Shown: one piece after another, positions 1 through 5,921 of the stretch
Numbering within the stretch: position 1 is the first letter of the stretch
Layout of the letters: each line of letters opens with the position of its first letter
DNA from: Treponema sp.
GTDB lineage: Bacteria; Spirochaetota; Spirochaetia; Treponematales; Breznakiellaceae
NCBI GenBank assembly: GCA_031266255.1
Contig: JAISBK010000106.1
Span: 1 to 8,491 of the forward strand
Direction of reading: 5' to 3'
Length of the DNA stretch: 8,491 nt
Position numbers and translations under genes: made by a program
Notes under the pieces: model-generated
The model's input: only the letters and a program-made list of their open reading frames with translations
Databases searched by the model: none
Told to the model about the DNA's origin: nothing

Positions 1-852
1 GTGTATGAGAACATGGCTTTTGGACTGCGGATCAAGAAAGTGGATAAGGCCGAGCTTGACCGTCGGGTTCATGAAGCTGCGAGGGTCCTGGACATCGAAA
101 AATTCTAGGAACGTAAACCTAAGGCTCTGTCCGGTGGTCAGCGACAGCGGGTCGCGGTAGGACGGGCTATAGTCCGTAACCCCAAGGTTTTCCTTTTTGA
201 CGAGCCTCTTTCCAACTTAGACGCTAAGCTCCGGGTTCAGATGCGTGCCGAAATTTCAGGGCTTCACCATCGGCTCAATGCCACGATGATCTATGTTACC
301 CATGACCAAGTGGAAGCCATGACTATGGCCAACAAGATCGTGGTTATGAAGGATGGCAAGGTTCAACAGATCGGTTCTCCCTTGTACCTCTATAATCATC
401 CTGTCAACAAGTTTGTGGCCGGCTTCATCGGTTCCCCACCCATGAATTTCCTCTCGGTGAAGGTAATTGAAAAGAATGGTTCTGTTGTGCTGACTGAAGA
501 GGGATCTTTTGAGGTAAAACCAACTGCGGAACACCTCCCTTACCTCAAAAAATATGTAGGCAATGAAATATTCTTTGGTATTCGGCCTGAAGATATGCTC
601 TTTTCCGAGAAACCCGCAGCAGAAAATAATATGTCCATCAGTATCACCGTGGTTGAGCCTCTGGGAGCAGATATCCACCTATGGTTGACTACCACCAAAG
701 GCCAGCCCCTCGTTGCCCGGACCGAACCGACCCATAGCTTCAAAGTGGGAGAGACCATCAACTTTGTTCCCCGTATGGATAAGGCTCGGTATTTTGACCG
801 GGATACGGAAGTGTCCATTCTTGCGGAACTTGATGCAGCTGCTAAAAAGTAG
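1..852 (+). pseudogene. Sugar ABC transporter ATP-binding protein (UgpC/MsmK/MalK type), 5' end outside window, interrupted by an in-frame TAG
   Basis: Reading frame 1 gives the nucleotide-binding subunit of a carbohydrate ABC importer. It enters at the V-YENMAFGL stretch that follows the Q-loop, so Walker A lies upstream of the window. Visible in order: signature LSGGQ (127-141), Walker B VFLFDEP (187-207), D-loop SNLD (211-222), H-loop His (301-303), then the regulatory TOBE-type C-terminal region with GSPPMNF and FGIRPED. About 283 codons remain, which with the missing N-terminus matches the usual 365-375 residues. Codon 36 (106-108) is TAG where relatives have Leu or a similar residue before the conserved D/E-RKPKALSGGQ. 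No other stop or frameshift is present through 852. The ATPase would normally energise permeases for sugars or glycerol phosphate, often shared between several importers. It may be a recent pseudogene, a sequencing error, or a suppressed amber codon. The family call is certain; the broken state is as read. Confidence 0.85.
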
Positions 853-909
853 GAACGTGCCGGACTACATCAAGGTCTGAGGTACCTACCAAGCCTTTCA
901 AAGACATTC

Positions 910-960
910 AGGCGCCAAGTCCATGTTTCTTAATGGACTATGGCGTCTTGTTTTATTATT
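910..960 (+). terminator. Rho-independent terminator after the ABC ATPase gene
   Basis: Arms 910-924 and 933-948 pair as AGTCCAT/ATGGACT and CGCCA/TGGCG, with one bulged A at 940, a G-T wobble and an 8-base loop. A T-rich tract (TTGTTTTATTATT, 948-960) follows. It lies 58 bases beyond the ATPase stop, in the right orientation to end that transcript. Confidence 0.8.
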
Positions 961-976
961 GCTAATTTTCTATACT
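948..976 (+). promoter_or_regulatory. Sigma-70-type promoter for the small ORF and corA
   Basis: TTGTTT (948-953) and TATACT (971-976) are separated by 17 bases. The -35 overlaps the T-tract of the preceding terminator. Initiation would fall near 983, giving a transcript leader of about 70 bases before the small ORF and about 280 bases before corA. Confidence 0.6.
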
Positions 977-1055
977 GTTTATGGACATGCTTGTGAAACC
1001 ACCGAGTTTTACAAACCGTTCCTATGCATACGTTTACAGTTAAGGAGGAAGCGTT

Positions 1056-1178
1056 ATGTCCGATCCGGACGATGGAAGTAGTAGTATTTCCAGCCATAGA
1101 CGCAGGCGTAAAAAAATAACGGTTATGGCGCTTCCTGTAAAAGGCCGAGGTTTATTGGGTATACGTTGCCGGACCTAG
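1056..1178 (+). CDS. 40-residue ORF, possible Mg2+-responsive leader peptide upstream of corA
   Basis: ATG at 1056 has AGGAGG (1043-1048) seven bases upstream, one of the strongest ribosome binding sites in the window, so translation is likely. The product begins M-S-D-P-D-D, then a Ser-rich stretch (residues 8-13), a basic block HRRRRKK (14-20), and a short hydrophobic/basic tail ending in R-C-R-T. There is no signal peptide or recognisable domain. Its stop lies 84 bases before the corA ATG, in the same orientation and under the same presumed promoter. The acidic-Pro N-terminus followed by Arg residues resembles the layout of enterobacterial MgtL, whose early acidic/Pro codons destabilise the ribosome at low Mg2+ and so turn on the Mg2+ transporter gene mgtA. 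The role here is inferred from layout and position only. It could instead be an unrelated basic small protein. That the ORF is translated is fairly likely; that it is a sensor is a hypothesis. Confidence 0.6.
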   Translation: MSDPDDGSSSISSHRRRRKKITVMALPVKGRGLLGIRCRT

Positions 1179-1196
1179 CTTTGTTCGGTTTCTTCT
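1169..1196 (+). terminator. Weak terminator-like hairpin spanning the small-ORF stop codon (possible attenuator)
   Basis: CCGGAC (1169-1174) pairs with GTTCGG (1183-1188) around an 8-base loop that holds the TAG stop codon (1176-1178). TTTCTTCT (1189-1196) follows. A ribosome finishing the small ORF would cover this hairpin, so translation could control it. The stem is only 6 bp with one G-U pair. Confidence 0.35.
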
Positions 1197-1203
1197 ATGA
1201 AAA

Positions 1204-1250
1204 ACCACGGAAAAATGCAGAAGTCCAATCCGTGGTGACTTTATTTTATA
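1204..1250 (+). terminator. Hairpin with T-rich tail just before corA (possible attenuator)
   Basis: ACCACGG (1204-1210) and CCGTGGT (1230-1236) form a perfect 7-bp stem with a 19-base loop. It is followed by a T-rich stretch (1239-1249) that runs up to the corA ribosome binding site. It lies within the likely leader of the corA transcript, so it could reduce read-through into corA. Confidence 0.4.
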
Positions 1251-1262
1251 GGAGAAACTTCG

Positions 1263-2240
1263 ATGATTACGATTCGTATCCAAGAAGAAAACAAGTTAAT
1301 TGAGACTAATACGGTATGTACCGGGTGTTGGATCGACGCTCGGTATGTAGATAAAGCGGATCTGGAACGGCTTGAACATGAATTCGGCATTGCTGGGGAA
1401 TTGCTTACGGACATTATGGATATGGACGAACAGGCCCGCATTGAAAAAGAAGAGAGCTATACTGCCTTGATCGTGCGGCTGCCCGTGTATGATGCAGGCT
1501 ATGAGGTGTCCTTTTTCACCATGCCCGCGGGGGTGATTCTTTTTGCCGATAAAATCGTCACCATCTGCCAAAGTTCCAGCGATGCCCTGGAGGATCTCAC
1601 CAAAAATCGCCTCCGAGGATTCAGCATCCGTAACAAAAGCAGCTTTGTGCTGAACCTCCTGGGCAGGGCTGCGTTTACCTTCCTCAAGGCCCTCAAGGAA
1701 CTTAACAAACGGGCCAATTTTATCGAACTTGAATTACAGCGATCCATTAAAAACAACGAACTCATCCAACTCCTTTCCTTACAAAAATCTTTAGTTTACT
1801 TTACCACCAGCATCAAGACCAATGAACTGCTTCTGGAAAAACTGCAAAAATCTCCCCTGATTCGGTTTAAAGAGGATGAATGGGACTTACTTGAGGATGT
1901 AGTTACGGAAAACAAGCAAGCCCTTGAAATGGCCAATATCTACTCATCAATTCTCACCGGAACCATGGACGCCTTTGCCAGTGTAATTTCCAATAACCTC
2001 AATATCGTTATGAAACGGCTCACCATCGTTTCCATTGTGCTTATGATTCCGACCTTGGTTTACAGTTTTTTTGGGATGAATGTGGAACTTCCCTTTGCAA
2101 CATCCTCAGTAGCGGTATGGGGCATTGGGATAATCAGCCTCGTGGTGTCTATTGTGGGGGCCATACTCTTGAATACCGACCGGAAAAGCAAGAAGATTAC
2201 CTCTAGAATCATCCCCTACTCTTTGATCCATACTCGGTAA
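1263..2240 (+). CDS. corA: CorA-family magnesium/divalent cation transporter
   Basis: The 325-residue product is a pentameric inner-membrane channel subunit for Mg2+ (in some family members Co2+ or Ni2+). Residues 1-250 form the cytoplasmic alpha/beta and long-helix funnel; the stretch from about 130 to 250 is highly helical with many Leu, Lys and Glu. TM1 covers about 253-270 and ends in the selectivity motif Gly-Met-Asn (271-273), here preceded by Phe where many members have Tyr. The periplasmic loop is short (VELPFATSS), TM2 covers about 283-303, and a basic 22-residue tail follows, somewhat longer than usual. The start is set by AGGAG (1250-1254), eight bases before ATG. The small ORF and two hairpins upstream suggest leader control, perhaps by Mg2+. 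The gene converges with the acyltransferase gene, 3 bp between stop codons. Family call firm; ion preference not readable. Confidence 0.93.
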   Translation: MITIRIQEENKLIETNTVCTGCWIDARYVDKADLERLEHEFGIAGELLTDIMDMDEQARIEKEESYTALIVRLPVYDAGYEVSFFTMPAGVILFADKIVTICQSSSDALEDLTKNRLRGFSIRNKSSFVLNLLGRAAFTFLKALKELNKRANFIELELQRSIKNNELIQLLSLQKSLVYFTTSIKTNELLLEKLQKSPLIRFKEDEWDLLEDVVTENKQALEMANIYSSILTGTMDAFASVISNNLNIVMKRLTIVSIVLMIPTLVYSFFGMNVELPFATSSVAVWGIGIISLVVSIVGAILLNTDRKSKKITSRIIPYSLIHTR

Positions 2241-2243
2241 TCC

Positions 2244-3128
2244 CTATACAGGCGGGAGCAAGAGCTTTCGTGCTTCTTCCGCCTGGTTATGCATTATTTG
2301 GAGCTGTTCCATGATCGCATCTACTGCAGCCTGCTTTTTATCAGCGATCCCCGCAGCTTCCGCCCGGTCCCGGGCTGCATCCCTGAATAAGGCACAAGAA
2401 AGTACCGGCCCTGCGGTAAACTGCACCACATCCTGGCTAACGTAATCATCCATCATGTCCCCCTGACGAACATGGAGCAATTCGCCGTTAATCGCCACAA
2501 AACTCATGTAGTCGAAGGATTTGATATACGAGTCAATTTCCCGGACCCCTTTCTTGGTACTCGGATCCCAGGGCCTATACCGGGTACCTGAAGGGAATAC
2601 CAAAATAAGTTTCCCTTGGGTTTTAAGCTCAAGCAGGGTCTTCATCGCGGCCCGATTAATAGCGGTGCTTCGGATTATTTCCGCCCGGTTATTATCCAGC
2701 CCTTGCAGAGAACGGCTGGGATAGATAATGATCCGGGTATACGCTCCGGTAAAGGCCGCTACGGTAGGACTCGCCTCGTTGAGTTTCATCCCCGCAATGG
2801 CCACCAGGGCATCGGCTATGGCTTTTTCATGGGTACCTGCATTCCTTAAAAGATACGAAAAAACCGGTAAATCCAGGTTACTGTAATGTTCTAGGAGCAA
2901 AAGGCAGGACTTCCCTGCGTTGGCCTTGTCGAGGAGATCAAAGAGATGTTCTATACCGTTGATACCTGATCCGGGAAGGAGTAAATCCTTGATGATCTGG
3001 TCTATCAAAGGCAGGGTTTCTGCTTGTCCGGTCTGATAGACATGCTGCTCGTTTACCTCGGTTGATGCTTTGGATAAGGCAACTACTTGTTTAATAGTAT
3101 CCCGAAAGGCAGAACTCAAAATTTCCAT
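2244..3128 (-). CDS. Glycerol-3-phosphate acyltransferase-like protein (HX4D acyltransferase, plant-plastid/chlamydial type)
   Basis: The 294-residue product has the acyltransferase motifs HYSNLD (His81, Asp86; charge relay for acyl transfer) and FPSGTRYRPWDPST (178-191; phosphate-binding motif). Between them lies GAYTRIIIYPSRS (128-140), and VAINGEL (211-217) follows. There is no clear membrane segment. The common PlsC motif is FPEGTRS; a Ser before GxR and the RxRPxDPST continuation look more like the soluble plastid glycerol-3-phosphate acyltransferases (PSGGRDRP). The roughly 80-residue helical region before HX4D also fits that group. The likely reaction is acylation of sn-glycerol-3-phosphate, the first step of phospholipid synthesis; a 1-acyl-glycerol-3-phosphate acyltransferase is the alternative. 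No Shine-Dalgarno site precedes the ATG, but a consensus promoter ends six bases before it, suggesting a leaderless mRNA. The gene sits downstream of leuA but is probably transcribed on its own. Confidence 0.75.
   Translation of the reverse strand: MEILSSAFRDTIKQVVALSKASTEVNEQHVYQTGQAETLPLIDQIIKDLLLPGSGINGIEHLFDLLDKANAGKSCLLLLEHYSNLDLPVFSYLLRNAGTHEKAIADALVAIAGMKLNEASPTVAAFTGAYTRIIIYPSRSLQGLDNNRAEIIRSTAINRAAMKTLLELKTQGKLILVFPSGTRYRPWDPSTKKGVREIDSYIKSFDYMSFVAINGELLHVRQGDMMDDYVSQDVVQFTAGPVLSCALFRDAARDRAEAAGIADKKQAAVDAIMEQLQIMHNQAEEARKLLLPPV
2249..2285 (+). terminator. Hairpin just beyond corA, inside the end of the opposite gene
   Basis: CAGGCGGGAG (2249-2258) pairs with CTTCCGCCTG (2276-2285), a 10-bp stem with one wobble and a 17-base loop. 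corA stops at 2240, so any terminator must lie in the opposing gene. The following bases (GTTATGCATTATTT) are only modestly T-rich, and the sequence also codes for the C-terminus of the acyltransferase. Confidence 0.3.
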
Positions 3129-3134
3129 TGTTTA

Positions 3135-3164
3135 AGTATATCCAGCCTTGAAATCCCATGTCAA
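3135..3164 (-). promoter_or_regulatory. Consensus sigma-70-type promoter directly at the acyltransferase start codon
   Basis: On the minus strand TTGACA (3164-3159) and TATACT (3140-3135) are separated by 18 bases. Only six bases (TAAACA) lie between the -10 and the ATG at 3128, so the predicted start of transcription is at or next to the A of the start codon. Confidence 0.7.
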
Positions 3165-3165
3165 T

Positions 3166-3200
3166 AAAAAACCTGCCTGCCGCCAGAGTAACCGCAGCGG
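3166..3200 (-). terminator. Probable terminator of the ilvN-ilvC-leuA operon
   Basis: On the minus strand, after the leuA stop (3221-3223), a G/C-rich region with imperfect pairing (CCGC with GCGG, CTGC with GCAG as alternatives) runs straight into six T residues (3171-3166). The T-tract and position are clear; the stem is irregular, so the exact fold is uncertain. Confidence 0.5.
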
Positions 3201-3220
3201 GATAGGATTACGCTTCCCTC

Positions 3221-4765
3221 TTATGGTTGGGGAGTAGCAGCCAGTTCCCACTCCATAGCGTTAATCGCCGCGATGTAGGCTTTTATCGAGGATTCAACCA
3301 CGTCGGTAGAAACCCCCCGGCCGTTCCAGTGGCGGCTGTTCAACCCTATTTTCACCAGAGTTTGGCCTTGGGCATCTTCGCCGCCGGTAACGGCTCCCAG
3401 TTCATAAGCATCCAATGAAGGCTCCTTCCCGATGATCCGGTTGATGGCCTTGAACGCCGCATCAATAGGACCGGTACCTACGGCTGCCTGCTCCGCTACC
3501 GCTCCATCTTGATGTTGCAGTCGAATGGTGCTTGTGGAACTCAAGGTGGAACCGCAGTTCACCACCCAGCGGTCGAGCTTCCAGGTTTCAGGGGCAGAAG
3601 CGGAAGCCTCTATCACCAGGGCTTCAATATCCCGGTCGCTGACCACCTTCTTCTTATCCGCTAAGACCTTGAACTGGTGGAAAACCTGTTCCACCAAGGC
3701 ATCATGCAGAGAAAGCTCTAGATCCCGGAGGCGCTCTTCAAAGGCGTGGCGGCCTGAGTGTTTGCCTAAAACCATACGATTCTGAGGGATGCCCACTGAT
3801 TCAGGAGTCATGATTTCGTACGTGGCCCGGTTGGCCAAGACCCCGTGCTGGTGAACCCCTGCTTCATGGGCAAAGGCATTATCCCCCACAATGGCCTTGT
3901 GAGGTTGGACCTTCACCCCGGTTACCTGACTTACTAAGCGGCTGACGGTGTAAATCTTAGTGGTGTCAATACGGGTCTCTGCCTGAAGATGATCCTTCCT
4001 AACCCGCAGACCCATGACGATCTCCTCCAATGAGGCGTTTCCTGCCCGTTCTCCAATGCCGTTGACGGTACACTCTACCTGGTCTGCTCCTGCTCCAATC
4101 GCGGCGAGGCTATTGGCCACTGCAAGCCCCAGGTCGTTATGACAGTGGACCGAGAGCCTGGCCTTTTCCATATTCGGGGTATGGGTTTTGATATACCGGA
4201 TAAAGTCGGCGAATTCCTCTGGCATGGCATAACCCACCGTATCGGGGGCATTTACCACCGTGGCTCCTGCAGCAATCACCTCACCGAAAACCCGGCATAC
4301 CAGGTCCCGATCACTTCTAAAGGCATCTTCTGCGGAGAATTCCACATCGGTACAGAATTGAGTGGCGTACCGCACCGCGGCAACTGCCCGCTCCAAGACC
4401 TGCTCAGGGCTCATTTTGAGCTTATACTCCATGTGTATCGGGGAGGTTGCCAAGAAAATATGAATCCGAGGACTTGCTGCACCGATGAGGGCCTCCCGGG
4501 CTGCGTCGATGTCCTTTTCCAAGGCCCGGCAAAGCCCGGCCACCGTACAATCTTTGATGAGCGTTGCAATGGCCTTCACCGATGCCAGATCCCCGGGACT
4601 GGACGCAGGGAACCCTGCCTCAAGAACGTCAACCCTGAGCCGTTCAAGCCTCCGGGCAACTTCTAGTTTTTCCGGTAACGTCATGCTGCATCCCGGAGAT
4701 TGCTCTCCGTCTCTCAGGGTTGTATCAAATACCTGTATTATCCGTGCTGATTCGTGATTCACCAT
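3221..4765 (-). CDS. leuA: 2-isopropylmalate synthase
   Basis: The 514-residue enzyme condenses acetyl-CoA with 2-oxoisovalerate, the first committed step to leucine. The N-terminal TIM barrel opens with FDTTLRDGEQSPG (13-25, with catalytic Arg18 and metal ligand Asp14). It has HCHND (207-211; His207 and His209 bind the metal) and NGIGERAGNASLEE (from about 235; Asn243 is the fourth ligand). The linker carries HEAGVHQHG (from 300) and LGKHSGR (333-339). The C-terminal LeuA dimer domain, with GTGPIDAAFKAI (430-441), is complete, so leucine feedback is expected. Length is typical. The start at 4765 is chosen because AAGGAG (4778-4773) lies seven bases upstream; a longer in-frame start at 4822 would run through the ilvC-leuA intergenic hairpin and adds no conserved sequence. 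It is the last gene of the ilvN-ilvC-leuA operon and shares the 2-oxoisovalerate branch with valine synthesis. Confidence 0.97.
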   Translation of the reverse strand: MVNHESARIIQVFDTTLRDGEQSPGCSMTLPEKLEVARRLERLRVDVLEAGFPASSPGDLASVKAIATLIKDCTVAGLCRALEKDIDAAREALIGAASPRIHIFLATSPIHMEYKLKMSPEQVLERAVAAVRYATQFCTDVEFSAEDAFRSDRDLVCRVFGEVIAAGATVVNAPDTVGYAMPEEFADFIRYIKTHTPNMEKARLSVHCHNDLGLAVANSLAAIGAGADQVECTVNGIGERAGNASLEEIVMGLRVRKDHLQAETRIDTTKIYTVSRLVSQVTGVKVQPHKAIVGDNAFAHEAGVHQHGVLANRATYEIMTPESVGIPQNRMVLGKHSGRHAFEERLRDLELSLHDALVEQVFHQFKVLADKKKVVSDRDIEALVIEASASAPETWKLDRWVVNCGSTLSSTSTIRLQHQDGAVAEQAAVGTGPIDAAFKAINRIIGKEPSLDAYELGAVTGGEDAQGQTLVKIGLNSRHWNGRGVSTDVVESSIKAYIAAINAMEWELAATPQP

Positions 4766-4772
4766 AGGTTTA

Positions 4773-4778
4773 CTCCTT
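4773..4778 (-). promoter_or_regulatory. leuA ribosome binding site that fixes the start
   Basis: AAGGAG on the minus strand, seven bases before ATG at 4765. It excludes the longer in-frame start at 4822. Confidence 0.85.
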
Positions 4779-4786
4779 AACATAAC

Positions 4787-4816
4787 GCAGATGGAGGGGC
4801 TTGCCCCTCCATCTGC
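4787..4816. repeat. 14-bp perfect inverted repeat between ilvC and leuA
   Basis: The arms 4787-4800 and 4803-4816 (GCAGATGGAGGGGC and its exact complement) are separated by only TT. On the ilvC-leuA transcript this is a very stable hairpin, 21 bases after the ilvC stop and just ahead of the leuA ribosome binding site. No T-tract follows on the minus strand, so it is not a standard terminator. An mRNA-stabilising or processing element, or partial polarity on leuA, is more likely. Confidence 0.85.
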
Positions 4817-4837
4817 CCTCAATGTACAGTGCGGTGC

Positions 4838-5839
4838 TTATACCGTGGATTTTGGGATCCAGCTCATCATGGAACGAAGTTCTTTTCCCACCTGCTCAAT
4901 GGGGTGAGCCGCTTCAATTACCCGCATCCGGTTGAAAAAGGGACGGTTCGCTTGATTTTCGCTTATCCAATCTCTGGCAAATTTGCCTGTTTGGATGTCC
5001 TTCAATACCTGCCGCATGGTGTTCTTGGTTTCTTCGGTAATGATCTTAGGGCCGCTTACGTAGTCTCCATATTCCGCAGTATCGGAAATGGAATACCGCA
5101 TAAAGGAAAGCCCCCCCCGATTCACGAGGTCGATGATGAGTTTCATCTCGTGCATCACCTCAAAATAGGCGCTTTCCGGCTGATACCCCGCCTCGGTGAG
5201 AACCTCAAAGCCTGCCTTCATCAGCGCTGAAACGCCCCCGCAGAGCACCGCTTGTTCGCCGAACAGGTCTGTTTCAGTCTCTTCCTTAAAGGTAGTCTCC
5301 AAAACCCCAGCCCTAGCCCCGCCGATAGCTGCGGCATAGGCCAAGCCGAGGCGCTTAGCATCCCCAGTAGCGTCCTGGTGAACCGCGATGAGACAAGGTA
5401 CTCCGGCGCCGGCCTGGTACTGTTCCCGCACGGTGTGTCCTGGCCCTTTGGGGGCAATCATCACCACGTTGATGTCTTTGGGGGGTATGATTTGGCCGAA
5501 GTGGATGTTGAAACCGTGGGCAAAGGCCAGGGTCTTACCGGGTTTCAGAACCGGTTTGATAGACTCTTGGTAGAGTTTGGCCTGTTTCTCATCGTTGATG
5601 AGGATCATAATGAAGTCCGCAGCATCCGCAGCGTCTTTGGCAGTTTTAACCTCAAGCCCCGCAGCTTCCGCCCGCTTCCAGGAGGGAGAACCCTCGTAAA
5701 GTCCGACGATCACCTTAACCCCTGATTCTTTGGCGTTAAGCGCATGGGCATGCCCTTGGGAACCGTAACCGATCACCGCGATGGTTTTACCCTTGAGTAC
5801 GCCGAGATCACAATCTTTTTCATAAAACATGATAGCCAT
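4838..5839 (-). CDS. ilvC: Ketol-acid reductoisomerase, class I (short form)
   Basis: The 333-residue enzyme isomerises and reduces 2-acetolactate (or 2-aceto-2-hydroxybutyrate) for valine, leucine and isoleucine synthesis. The Rossmann domain has GYGSQGHAHALN (24-35), catalytic His108 in AHGFN, and PKGPGH (130-135). The knotted C-terminal domain supplies the Mg2+ ligands Asp191, Glu195, Glu227 and Glu231, and the substrate-binding SISD (250-253). Length is normal for class I. The cofactor loop reads GLYEGSPSW (46-54): Tyr48-Glu49 replaces the usual Arg-Lys or Arg-Pro pair that holds the NADPH 2'-phosphate, which suggests NADH preference. AAGGAG six bases or so before ATG fixes the start. The gene is second in the operon, 82 bases after ilvN and 72 bases before leuA. 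Confidence 0.97.
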   Translation of the reverse strand: MAIMFYEKDCDLGVLKGKTIAVIGYGSQGHAHALNAKESGVKVIVGLYEGSPSWKRAEAAGLEVKTAKDAADAADFIMILINDEKQAKLYQESIKPVLKPGKTLAFAHGFNIHFGQIIPPKDINVVMIAPKGPGHTVREQYQAGAGVPCLIAVHQDATGDAKRLGLAYAAAIGGARAGVLETTFKEETETDLFGEQAVLCGGVSALMKAGFEVLTEAGYQPESAYFEVMHEMKLIIDLVNRGGLSFMRYSISDTAEYGDYVSGPKIITEETKNTMRQVLKDIQTGKFARDWISENQANRPFFNRMRVIEAAHPIEQVGKELRSMMSWIPKSTV

Positions 5840-5921
5840 AAAATCTCCTTTAAGAAGTGCTTATTGAGAACATCCGGTAATTGACTTACGGCAGGCATAG
5901 GCCCAGTCGCGCAATACCCGG

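Noticed and set aside
983..1262. M-box or other known Mg2+ riboswitch upstream of corA
   Set aside because: None of the conserved M-box blocks could be recognised; the region instead holds a short ORF and two simple hairpins.
4139..4666. 175-codon open frame on the + strand inside leuA
   Set aside because: It lies wholly antisense to the highly conserved leuA and encodes nothing recognisable; it is a by-product of codon usage. The same holds for + strand frames opposite ilvC (5252-5725) and - strand frames opposite the ABC, corA and GH3 genes.
4766..4822. N-terminal extension of leuA by 19 residues to an ATG at 4822
   Set aside because: It crosses the 14-bp intergenic hairpin, has no good ribosome binding site, and adds non-conserved sequence; the ATG at 4765 has AAGGAG at seven bases.
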